From Paenibacillus silagei (GTDB lineage: Bacteria > Bacillota > Bacilli > Paenibacillales > Paenibacillaceae), in assembly GCF_017874735.1 (NCBI RefSeq), contig NZ_JAGGLV010000005.1, forward strand, positions 124,001-188,000: a DNA stretch of 64,000 bases. The letters are read 5' to 3'. The notes under the pieces were generated by a model. The model was not told the DNA's origin. It worked only from the letters and a program-made list of their open reading frames with translations, and searched no databases. This document shows, piece by piece, positions 54,660-62,522 of the stretch. Each line of letters starts with the position of its first letter. Positions within the stretch are counted from its first letter, which is position 1. The position numbers and the translations under genes were made by a program.

Positions 54660-54944
54660 TTACATCAGCTTCTTAATCTTATCCAATTCCCGCCGTACTT
54701 CTCTCGCTTCTCTTGTAGTATAACCCATCTTCGCTAATAACGCAGCAGCCACTGCATTGTCTGAGTCGATGAACCGCCGCCAGTTCTGCTTACGGAGCTC
54801 CACCTTAAGGAACTGGAAGCGCAGAATGGAATGCTCCGGAATAGACATCTCCAGCGTGTCCGGCTCTTCCCTTACTTCAACAAAAAAACCTGCACACCGT
54901 CCATATAGACGAATGTGCAGGTCTTGTTGCCGCTCAAACCGCAA
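54660..54944 (-). pseudogene. C-terminal remnant of an Rpn/PD-(D/E)XK transposase-like nuclease
   Basis: The 94-residue frame resembles the C-terminal part of Rpn-family recombination-promoting nucleases: SILRFQFLKVELRKQNWRRF and DNAVAAALLAKMGYTTREAR match the conserved core that follows the nuclease fold. The N-terminal catalytic PD-(D/E)XK region, normally about 150 residues, is absent, and upstream sequence is occupied by the end of another gene. I interpret it as a decayed fragment with a terminator. Confidence 0.7.
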
Positions 54945-54955
54945 GCAGCATTACA

Positions 54956-57202
54956 CTATTTCACACTAACAGATACCGAGACTGTCTTAGTCCCCAGTTT
55001 TCCTTTAATAGATGCGCTCCCCTTGCTCACTGCTGTAATCTGCCCGGTGGCACTCACCTTGGCGACAGCAGGCTTGGAGCTGGTCCAGACCATGCTTCCT
55101 GTGACAACTGCAGTGCGGCCGGTATCATACAGCGCGGTTACCACTACGTTTTTGCCTGCGCCCGGTGCAAGACTCAGCCGGTTCTCACTGACTGTAAGCT
55201 TCATCAGCTTGGGAACAACCGTTATCTTAACCGTCGCCTGAATGCCCTGGTAGGAACCGGTCAGGGTAGTTGTACCCTCAGCCAATGCTTTGACGGAAGT
55301 TCCCTTAATAGTAGCCACAGCCGGGTTCGAAGATTCCCAGTTCATTACCCCCGAGAAGTTGGCAGATTTGCCGTTTGAAAAGTATCCGGTGGCCTTAATG
55401 GACTTGGACGCCTTGATGTTCATTTCCAGCGTTGCCGGGTCCACCACCAGCTTCACGACCTTCTGTTCAATCGTTACCGGAACACTGATGGTCTTGTTGG
55501 AGTAGGTTCCCTTCAGGGTTGCCGTACCTTTGACCAGTCCCTTGATGGTCTTGGCGGCAGTTGTCTGCTTAAGAACCGCATTGCTGCCGCTCAGCTCCCA
55601 TTTGATGCTTCCCGACACATCCAGCTCGTCGCCATTCTCCAGCACAGCCTGGACAGCGGGCAGTGGCAGCTCTTCACCAATCACTACTCCCAGAGCAGCA
55701 TCGGGTCCGATCAGGACAAGCACTTTATTCTGAACCGTTACATTAAACTGAACGCTCTTGGAGCGGATCGCCGCAGCCGAAGCAGAGGTCACTTCACCCG
55801 TCTTGAGCTTCCCGGTCAGGATCGCTGTGCCTGCCTTGCCGCCGACAAACTTCCCGTCCTTGATGGAGACAATCTCTTCATTCGCAGAGGTCCACTCCAT
55901 CTCATCGCTGATATCCAGCTTGGTGCCGTCATACTTGGTTCCGGTCACCTTCGGCAGGCTTACTGCATCCGCCGTGTAGATTTCCTGCTCCGTCTTCTCC
56001 AGGCCCAGCTCCGTCAGGGTTGGATAGACGGTGATCTTGAAGCTTTTGCTGATGCCCAGATAGCTGGCCTTAATGATTGAAGTTCCTACCGCTTTACCCG
56101 TAACAGTGGCATAAGCGTTGCTTGCATCCGCCGTATTGGCGGTTACTGTAGCATTCATCAGGTTATCCGAGGTCCAAACGGCGGACGCTGTTTCGTTCGA
56201 CGTTGAATTGACAGCATTCCGCATTGCTGCGGTTACATTCAGACTCTCCCCCAGGAAAAGCGACTGGTCGCCGGAAGGCGTCAGCAGCAGCGCTTCATAA
56301 GGCGCACGCACATAGACATCCACCGACTGGGTGACACCCAGATAGCTTGCGGTGATGACCGTTTTACCCACGCCCAGGATGGTAATCTCACCGTCTTTAA
56401 CAGTAGCTACGCTCTCGCTGGAGCTGCTCCATTCCACCTCATTGCCCAGGGTAATCTCCGGACTTGCCGAAGTGGCTTTGGTCTTGGCGGTCAGCTTGGC
56501 CGGATGGTCCCCGACCAGCATTTCCATTTCCTTGACGATGGTGTCATTCTTGTCTTTCAGCACGATAGCGGCATAAGGAAGCTCTACCACCGCTTTGATC
56601 GTTTCGGTTAATCCTTTGTACTTGGCGGTAATGGTAGCCTTACCTTCACCGACCAGCGTAATCTTGCCTGCAGCAATGGTCAACACGCCCGTATTCGAGC
56701 TGCTCCATTCCGCATCCTTCGTGACATCCTTCTCCGCAGTGGCCGAGGTTCCGCCGATGGCGGTGGCCGTAACAGACAGCAATTCCTCTTTGTCGCCTAA
56801 TTTATAGCTGCCCTCTGTGCTGCGGGTCAATTTCAGTTCCTTGAAGGCATGGGTGACCGACACCTCTACAGAGGCTATCGCATTATTGAGAGTTGCTGTA
56901 ATTACCGCCGTTCCGGAATTCACCGGTGTAAGCTGGCCATTTAATACTGTAACTACTTCTTTCTTGGAAGAGGTCCATGTTGCGGCTGCCGTCACATCCC
57001 GTTTGGAAGCGGAGCCCTCTACATTGGCATATAGCTTAAGCTGCTTCGGTGACTGGCCAACGGTAAGCTCTACCTTGGCTGAGCTGTCGAATTCAATAGA
57101 GATAGTGTCTCCAGCAGCGGCAAAGACGTTTACCGGAAAAGCGGCCACAACGAGCAATATCATAATGAGGAGCGTTTTTGTCATTTTCCTGTACACGGTC
57201 AT
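54956..57202 (-). CDS. Secreted protein with eight BIG2-type Ig-like domains
   Basis: The 748-residue protein has a signal peptide (MTKTLLIMILLVVAAFPVNV, cleavage after about residue 28). About eight bacterial Ig-like group 2 domains of about 85-90 residues each follow. Each contains a WTSS/WSSSN-type strand followed by a VKDG or ITAVSKG turn and GTA(V/I)IT. I see no LPxTG, S-layer homology domain or other anchor, so it may be freely secreted. GGAGAG precedes the ATG. Function is unknown; BIG2 domains commonly serve as adhesion or spacer modules. Confidence 0.88.
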   Translation of the reverse strand: MTVYRKMTKTLLIMILLVVAAFPVNVFAAAGDTISIEFDSSAKVELTVGQSPKQLKLYANVEGSASKRDVTAAATWTSSKKEVVTVLNGQLTPVNSGTAVITATLNNAIASVEVSVTHAFKELKLTRSTEGSYKLGDKEELLSVTATAIGGTSATAEKDVTKDAEWSSSNTGVLTIAAGKITLVGEGKATITAKYKGLTETIKAVVELPYAAIVLKDKNDTIVKEMEMLVGDHPAKLTAKTKATSASPEITLGNEVEWSSSSESVATVKDGEITILGVGKTVITASYLGVTQSVDVYVRAPYEALLLTPSGDQSLFLGESLNVTAAMRNAVNSTSNETASAVWTSDNLMNATVTANTADASNAYATVTGKAVGTSIIKASYLGISKSFKITVYPTLTELGLEKTEQEIYTADAVSLPKVTGTKYDGTKLDISDEMEWTSANEEIVSIKDGKFVGGKAGTAILTGKLKTGEVTSASAAAIRSKSVQFNVTVQNKVLVLIGPDAALGVVIGEELPLPAVQAVLENGDELDVSGSIKWELSGSNAVLKQTTAAKTIKGLVKGTATLKGTYSNKTISVPVTIEQKVVKLVVDPATLEMNIKASKSIKATGYFSNGKSANFSGVMNWESSNPAVATIKGTSVKALAEGTTTLTGSYQGIQATVKITVVPKLMKLTVSENRLSLAPGAGKNVVVTALYDTGRTAVVTGSMVWTSSKPAVAKVSATGQITAVSKGSASIKGKLGTKTVSVSVSVK

Positions 57203-57589
57203 CTGTTCTCTCCTTAGACGGTCTGATTATCGGTGGACTTTTTGCCACTCTCTTCCACTATATCGACAAATCCGGCCCAAGTCTTTACCCCATTTTCCAT
57301 ATTTCACGATTCCCGGGCAAATTCAGGTCTTTGTAACTATATAAATTGTATTTAAAAAGCACTTAAGATTAGCAATTGAAGCATGGTCGTCGTTGCGGTG
57401 AACATTTGGCCCTCCGGCCGCTGCCCAATTTGGATTTCTTGATTAAAACCGCTTCTCGCGGTAGAAATCCAAATACAAAGGCGGTCGCTATCGCTCCTAC
57501 AGTTCCAAATTTCCCCTCCACTTCTTTTGCTCTTTTGTTAATTTATATATTTTTTAAGTCCAATTTAAATAGCTAATTACGGGATAACG
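57203..57589. other. Intergenic region upstream of the Ig-like protein gene
   Basis: There is no gene here. A perfect 10-bp stem TTTGGATTTC (57429-57438) with GAAATCCAAA (57464-57473) encloses ACCGC/GCGGT. The following GCGGTCGCTATCGCTCC and GTTCCAAATTTCCCC look like more of a repeat, but only one copy is visible here. Confidence 0.7.
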
Positions 57590-57633
57590 AAAAAAAGGAT
57601 GTCTTCCTGCCGTCAAAGGCATAGAAGACATCC
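57590..57633 (-). terminator. Intrinsic terminator after mtaB
   Basis: GGATGTCTTC pairs perfectly with GAAGACATCC and is followed on the minus strand by TTTTTTTCG. Confidence 0.92.
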
Positions 57634-57650
57634 TGTAGCAGTCTGTACGG

Positions 57651-58985
57651 TCAGGGGGTTGCCACTGCCCGGCTAACACTAACAAGCTCGCCCCGGCATT
57701 CATTCACGCCGGCTTCGGTTACCTTCACCTGGCACAGCTCGCCCTGCAGTGAATCGTCGCCGTCAAACAGAACCTGCAGATAGTTATCGCTGAAGCCGTG
57801 CTGTACGCTGCGTCCCGCCGAGCCTTTGGCCGCCCGCTCCGGGATCACGGATAACGTCTTGCCGACGAACCGCCGGGCATAAGCTAGCTGCATCTCTTCA
57901 GAGAGGTCAATCAGCTCCTGCACACGCGCATTCTTGATCTCCTCATCGACCTGATTGAGCATCCGTGCAGCCGGGGTTCCGGTCCGTTTGGAATACGGGA
58001 AGACATGCATCTCCGAATAGTTGACCGCCTTCATGAAGTCGTAGCCTGCCCGGAACATCTCATCCGTCTCGCCCGGGAAGCCGACGATCACATCGGTTGT
58101 GATGCCCACATCCGGCATGGCCTGACGGATCAGCTGCATTTTGGCAAAATACTCTTCCGTGGTATACTTCCGGCGCATCGCCTTCAGCACCTCGTTATGG
58201 CCCGCCTGGAGCGGAATATGCAGATGGCGGCACATCTTGGTGCTGCGGTTCAGCACCTCCAGCAGCTTCTCATCAATCTGGCTCGCTTCAATGGAGCTGA
58301 TGCGGACACGCTCCAGCCCGTCCACCTTATCCAGCTCCCAGAGCAGGTCAGCGAGGCGGTAGTTGTCCAGATCATCCCCGTACCCTCCGGTATGGATGCC
58401 GGTCAGCACGAATTCCTTGTATCCGGCCTCCACCAGCTGATGCGCCTGGGCGACAATCGATTTCGGATCACGGCTGCGCGACAGACCGCGCGACCAGGGA
58501 ATAATGCAGAAGGTACAGAAGTTGTTGCAGCCGTCCTGTATCTTCATGAACGCCCGCGTCCGGTCAGCGAACCCGGGCACATCCATCTCCTCGAACTCAC
58601 GCGTCTTCATAATGTTGCGGACCGCATTCACGGGCTGGCGTGACTCCTGAATATTCTTTACATGCGTCATGATCTGTTCACGGTCCTGGTTGCCGATCAC
58701 CAGATCGACTCCGGGAATATCGAGAATCTCTCCAGGTGAGGTCTGCGCGTAGCAGCCGGTAACCGCTACGATGGCGTCTGGATTGCGGCGCACTGCGCGG
58801 CGGATCATCTGCCGGCTTTTTTTGTCGCCCGTATTGGTCACTGTACAGGTGTTAATCAGATAGACATCGGCGGCCCCCTCGAAATCTACCTGCTCGTATC
58901 CATCATTCTTAAAGAGCTGCCAGATGGCCTCGGTATCATAGAAATTGACTTTGCAGCCCAATGTATAAAAAGCTACAGATGGCAT
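57651..58985 (-). CDS. mtaB: tRNA t6A37 methylthiotransferase MtaB
   Basis: The 444-residue radical SAM enzyme has an N-terminal MTTase domain with cysteines in YTLGCKVN, LINTCTVTNTGDK and VTGCYAQTSP. The radical SAM motif is CNNFCTFCIIPWSRG near residue 150, and a C-terminal TRAM domain starts near 375. It converts t6A to ms2t6A at tRNA position 37 (the YqeV type). It follows rsmE with a 3-bp gap, as in Bacillus subtilis. Confidence 0.96.
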   Translation of the reverse strand: MPSVAFYTLGCKVNFYDTEAIWQLFKNDGYEQVDFEGAADVYLINTCTVTNTGDKKSRQMIRRAVRRNPDAIVAVTGCYAQTSPGEILDIPGVDLVIGNQDREQIMTHVKNIQESRQPVNAVRNIMKTREFEEMDVPGFADRTRAFMKIQDGCNNFCTFCIIPWSRGLSRSRDPKSIVAQAHQLVEAGYKEFVLTGIHTGGYGDDLDNYRLADLLWELDKVDGLERVRISSIEASQIDEKLLEVLNRSTKMCRHLHIPLQAGHNEVLKAMRRKYTTEEYFAKMQLIRQAMPDVGITTDVIVGFPGETDEMFRAGYDFMKAVNYSEMHVFPYSKRTGTPAARMLNQVDEEIKNARVQELIDLSEEMQLAYARRFVGKTLSVIPERAAKGSAGRSVQHGFSDNYLQVLFDGDDSLQGELCQVKVTEAGVNECRGELVSVSRAVATP

Positions 58986-58988
58986 GGT

Positions 58989-59753
58989 TTAAGCTCCTCC
59001 CATTTCTCCGGATTCATATAAAATGCAGGCGGCGGCAACCATACCTGCGGTTTCACAGCGCAGAATACGCGGCCCCAGCCCGACAGAGACGGCTCCGGCC
59101 TCCTCAGCCATACGGCATTCCTCCGGGCTGAAGCCGCCTTCAGGTCCGACCACAATCATCACCTTGGCGGCGGCATCCTGCGGAAGCGATACCAGCCATG
59201 GCGCGGCTGCGCTGCGGAGCTGGAGGCCCTCTTCCTTCTCATAGCAGAAATAGACGGCGTCATAGCTGCTGAAGCTCTGAAGCAGCTGCTTCCAGCTGAG
59301 CGGTGAATGCACCTGCGGAACAATATTCCGGTGCGCCTGTTCGGCAGCCTCCTTGCAGATTTTGCGCCAGCGCTCTAGCCGCTTGCTCTCCTTGCGCTCA
59401 TCGTACTGCACGATGGTCCGCTCTGAGAGGAACGGCGTGAAGGCTACAGCCCCGATCTCAGTGCATTTCTGAATGACTGTCTCCAGCTTGTCCCCTTTGG
59501 GCAGGCTCTGGGCGACAGTAATCTGAATGCGCGCTTCATGAGTCATAGCCAGAGGCTCCAGTATGTTCACGGTGACCAGGCCAATCTCTATGTCAGCAAT
59601 CTCGGCCAGCGCCTCGCGGGCCACGCCGTCGCTGACGATCAGCTTGTCCCCGGCCTTGCCGCGCATGACCTTGGCGATATGGCGGGCGTCTTCACCGTCA
59701 ATGCTAACCTTGTCTTGTCCGAACTGTGCCGGAGTTACGAAATAACGCTGCAT
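58989..59753 (-). CDS. rsmE: 16S rRNA (uracil(1498)-N3)-methyltransferase
   Basis: The 254-residue protein starts MQRYFVTPAQFGQDKVSIDG. It has an N-terminal PUA-like domain and a SPOUT knot at the C-terminus: MIVVGPEGGFSPEECRMAEE and LGPRILRCETAG. It methylates U1498 in the decoding region. It is followed immediately by mtaB. Confidence 0.96.
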   Translation of the reverse strand: MQRYFVTPAQFGQDKVSIDGEDARHIAKVMRGKAGDKLIVSDGVAREALAEIADIEIGLVTVNILEPLAMTHEARIQITVAQSLPKGDKLETVIQKCTEIGAVAFTPFLSERTIVQYDERKESKRLERWRKICKEAAEQAHRNIVPQVHSPLSWKQLLQSFSSYDAVYFCYEKEEGLQLRSAAAPWLVSLPQDAAAKVMIVVGPEGGFSPEECRMAEEAGAVSVGLGPRILRCETAGMVAAACILYESGEMGGA

Positions 59754-59787
59754 CTCTCAACCTCATTCTGTCCGTTATTCAGCGTAA

Positions 59788-59829
59788 AAGCGGCGTAGTC
59801 CCCGCCAAATCAGGTCCCGGCCGCCGCTT
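59788..59829 (-). other. Leader hairpin upstream of rsmE
   Basis: AAGCGGCG and CGCCGCTT form a perfect 8-bp inverted repeat, and the minus-strand transcript continues TTTTACG. It may be a terminator of the protease gene or an attenuator in the rsmE leader. A TATAAT-like element lies upstream near 59868. Confidence 0.45.
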
Positions 59830-59916
59830 CACACGTATCATTCATCTACTTAATAATCACATTATATTCTACAACGTTTGCCATGCACTGAACAGTCCCT
59901 GTCCGTAATGCCGTAC

Positions 59917-60600
59917 TCAGACCCCGAACATCTTTAGGAACAGCTGGAAGAAATCATTACCCGTACGTGTCGCCCAGTAGCTAAGCGGTTCTATCGTATA
60001 GGCGCGCAGACCCGGAATGAAGATGATCAGCAGGAAAAGGAAAACCGTATACTGCTCATACTGCTGAAGTCTTCCACGGATCGGACGCGGTGCGATATCC
60101 TCTACGATCCGGTAACCGTCCAGCGGCGGCAGCGGAATCAGGTTAAATACGAAGAGGAAAAAGTTGAAGTGAATGAACATCCCGAAGAACCAGATCAGCG
60201 CCCGGAGCACCTGCTCGTTCTTAATCGAATCCATCGTGCCCGTTCCCACAAGAATCGCGTAGATCAGCGCGCCCAGAATACCGAGCAGCAGATTGCTGAT
60301 TGGCCCGGCGGCTGAGACAATGACACCCATCAGACGGGGACGGCGGAAGTTATCCCGGTTCACGGGAACCGGACGCGCCCAGCCGAAGCCGGCAATCAGC
60401 AGCAGAATGATGCCGAAGAGGTCAAAGTGCACCGCCGGATTCAAGGTCATACGGCCCAGCAGGCGTGCTGTAGGGTCCCCGAATTTATTGGCAAAATAGG
60501 CGTGGGCGAATTCATGCACCGTAAACGCAATAACAATCGTAATCAGAAAAAACGGAAGCTGCTGTAAAGGATATACTAAAAATTGATCCAGGGAACCCAT
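59917..60600 (-). CDS. Site-2 protease family (M50) membrane metalloprotease
   Basis: The 227-residue protein starts MGSLDQFLVYPLQQLPFFL. The zinc site HEFAH lies in FTVHEFAHAYFA near residue 35, the second metal motif NLIPLPPLDG near 165, and there are about five transmembrane segments. It resembles the compact YwhC group of intramembrane proteases; its substrate is unknown. It is inserted between prmA and rsmE with a 2-bp gap after the prmA stop, so it is cotranscribed with prmA. Confidence 0.92.
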   Translation of the reverse strand: MGSLDQFLVYPLQQLPFFLITIVIAFTVHEFAHAYFANKFGDPTARLLGRMTLNPAVHFDLFGIILLLIAGFGWARPVPVNRDNFRRPRLMGVIVSAAGPISNLLLGILGALIYAILVGTGTMDSIKNEQVLRALIWFFGMFIHFNFFLFVFNLIPLPPLDGYRIVEDIAPRPIRGRLQQYEQYTVFLFLLIIFIPGLRAYTIEPLSYWATRTGNDFFQLFLKMFGV

Positions 60601-60602
60601 GT

Positions 60603-61661
60603 CTACCTCTTTCCGGCTGTGAACGCCACCCAATCTTCTTCGCGGGTTACTTCTAAAATCTCGAAACCGGAGGACTTCAGCGCTTCCGCGACCAGCCCTT
60701 CCTTATCCTTATAAATCCCCGAGGTAATATAGATCCCCTCCGGCTGAAGCGCACGGTAGACATCGTCCGTGAACAGCACAATAATCTCGGCCAGAATATT
60801 CGCCACGACCACCTGGACCGGCAGAGTCACTCCCAGCCCGTCTGCCGCTGGGGCAACAACAGGAACGGCCTCTTGGTCAGCCGTATTGCTTGGCCGGGCT
60901 GAAGGCCACATCTCTCCGGCTGCGGTATCCGCCGCCCCCTCACCGCCCAGCAGCGAGAGCAGATCGCTCTCCTTCACGGTGATTGCGGACTCCAGCCGGT
61001 TCAGCGCCACATTCTCACGGGCACTCTCTACGGCGACCGGGTCCAGATCCAGCGCCAGGACAGAGGCGGCACCGAGCAGCATCGCTCCGACAGCAAGGAT
61101 GCCGGAGCCCGTACCTACATCGATGACCTCGTCACCGCTGACAATATGCTTTTCAAGAGCGCGAAGGCACAGCGCCGTTGTCGGATGCGTCCCGGTTCCG
61201 AAGGCCATGCCGGGGTCGATCTCAATAATTTTTTCATCCGCAGAGGCCGGGGTATATTCCTCCCATGTCGGCTTAATGGTCAGCCGCTCCGAGACGCGCA
61301 GCGGCTTGAAGTACTGCTTCCAGGCATGGGCCCAATCCTCCTCATCCACCGTCTTCCAGGAGATCTGTGCCAGCCCGGGGTCGATGCCGAACTCTCTCAG
61401 CTCTTCCACCCTTGGCGTCACCTCGGACACAACCGCGTCCATGTCCACCGATTCCGCATAATATCCTTTAATGACCGCTTCCCCTTCGGGGATGTCATTG
61501 AGCGGTTCGTCGTATAATTCACCGTAACGTGTATCCCGGTTTTTATTCAGCGTCCCGGATTCTTCAATAGAGACTCCGCCCGCTCCGGCCTCAACCAGCA
61601 GATTGGATATCATCTCCTGTGCTTCCTCGGTTGTATGTACCGTCAATTCTTGCCATAGCAT
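60603..61661 (-). CDS. prmA: Ribosomal protein L11 methyltransferase
   Basis: The 352-residue protein starts MLWQELTVHTTEEAQEMISN, with AGGAGGA upstream. The N-terminal substrate-recognition domain is followed by a Rossmann domain with GMAFGTGTHPTTALCLRAL, DVGTGSGILAVGAMLLGA and VVANILAEIIVLF. It trimethylates L11. About 40 residues (TAAGEMWPSARPSNTADQEA and following) are inserted between the SAM motifs and VVANILAE, where PrmA homologues of about 310 residues have a short loop. The 5' region carries the same hairpin repeat as cdd. Confidence 0.95.
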   Translation of the reverse strand: MLWQELTVHTTEEAQEMISNLLVEAGAGGVSIEESGTLNKNRDTRYGELYDEPLNDIPEGEAVIKGYYAESVDMDAVVSEVTPRVEELREFGIDPGLAQISWKTVDEEDWAHAWKQYFKPLRVSERLTIKPTWEEYTPASADEKIIEIDPGMAFGTGTHPTTALCLRALEKHIVSGDEVIDVGTGSGILAVGAMLLGAASVLALDLDPVAVESARENVALNRLESAITVKESDLLSLLGGEGAADTAAGEMWPSARPSNTADQEAVPVVAPAADGLGVTLPVQVVVANILAEIIVLFTDDVYRALQPEGIYITSGIYKDKEGLVAEALKSSGFEILEVTREEDWVAFTAGKR

Positions 61662-61680
61662 GGTAATGAATCCTCCTAAA

Positions 61681-61757
61681 AGTTTGTGAGCGTTACTTCT
61701 CTCGATTCTGCTTCGAACAAACTTACTTCGGAAGCATAGACTCAGTTTTGGGAGCAT
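61681..61757 (-). repeat. Hairpin repeat in the prmA 5' region
   Basis: AGTTTGT (61681-61687) pairs perfectly with ACAAACT (61717-61723). The segment TACTTCGGAAGCATAGACT and then AGTTTTGGGAGCAT follows, as in the cdd array. The stem ends 3 nt before the prmA AGGAGGA, the same spacing as at cdd. Confidence 0.85.
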
Positions 61758-61783
61758 AATGTCCCTCGAAGCTTATCTTAGCT

Positions 61784-61814
61784 AGTATAGCATTTCTTAC
61801 CCGTTCAGCGCCAA
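61784..61814 (-). promoter_or_regulatory. Possible prmA promoter
   Basis: Extended -10 TGCTATACT (hexamer 61789-61784) lies with TTGGCG (61814-61809) 19 bp upstream on the minus strand. The spacing is long, so the extended -10 may matter most. The hairpin repeat would lie within the leader. Confidence 0.5.
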
Positions 61815-61821
61815 ACTGCGT

Positions 61822-62403
61822 TCAACTCTCTACGGCAGACGGGGTGCTGCGGCAAAAACAATCCAGCGCATGGTCATCTACCATCCCGGAAGCCTGCATA
61901 AATGCATAGCAGATCGTCGAGCCGACGAACTTCATGCCTTTGCGCTTGAGCGCCTTGCTCATCAGATCGGACTGTGGGGTCGTCGCGGGAACCTCGGCTC
62001 TGTTCTTCCAGTGATTCACCACCGGCGTCCCGCCGACAAAGCTCCACAGATAACCGGCAAAGCCATCCTCTTCCTCCCGGCAGATCTGCTGGTACACCTG
62101 TGCATTGGTAATCACTCCCTTAATCTTCAGACGGTTGCGCACAATCCCCACATTTTGCATCAGCTCTTCGACCTTGTCCTCCCCATACAGCACGATTTTC
62201 TCCGGATCAAAGCCGTCAAAAGCCTCGCGGAAGCCCTCCCGCTTCTTCAGCACCGTATACCAGCTCAGTCCGGCCTGCATCCCCTCCAGCATCAGCAGCT
62301 CGAACAGCTTCAGGTCATCAACCAGCGGCTTGCCCCATTCTTCATCATGATAAGCTATATATACCGGGTCCGAGTTTACCCAGTCGCAGCGCTTAATTTC
62401 CAT
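61822..62403 (-). CDS. tag: DNA-3-methyladenine glycosylase I
   Basis: The 193-residue protein starts MEIKRCDWVNSDPVYIAYHD, with AAAGGAGAG upstream. The conserved HDEEWGKPL, LMLEGMQAGLSW and C-terminal zinc ligands DDHALDCFC identify Tag. It excises 3-methyladenine from alkylated DNA. In-frame sequence upstream of the ATG includes the preceding terminator and is not coding. Confidence 0.95.
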   Translation of the reverse strand: MEIKRCDWVNSDPVYIAYHDEEWGKPLVDDLKLFELLMLEGMQAGLSWYTVLKKREGFREAFDGFDPEKIVLYGEDKVEELMQNVGIVRNRLKIKGVITNAQVYQQICREEEDGFAGYLWSFVGGTPVVNHWKNRAEVPATTPQSDLMSKALKRKGMKFVGSTICYAFMQASGMVDDHALDCFCRSTPSAVES

Positions 62404-62469
62404 AGTTATTCTCTCCTTTGTCTTATAATTCTGGCAGCTATTCATAGCCATATCTTCTAACTGTATACG

Positions 62470-62498
62470 AAAAAAAGAGAAGAACACAAGGTTCTTCC
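62470..62498 (-). terminator. Intrinsic terminator after the DUF4179-like gene
   Basis: GAAGAAC and GTTCTTC arms around CTTGT are followed on the minus strand by a run of Us. Confidence 0.85.
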
Positions 62499-62522
62499 CG
62501 TTAAAATAATGAAATAATGTTA

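Noticed and set aside
57376..57576. Small plus-strand ORF upstream of the Ig-like gene
   Set aside because: It spans a hairpin repeat-like sequence and has no family resemblance or ribosome site.
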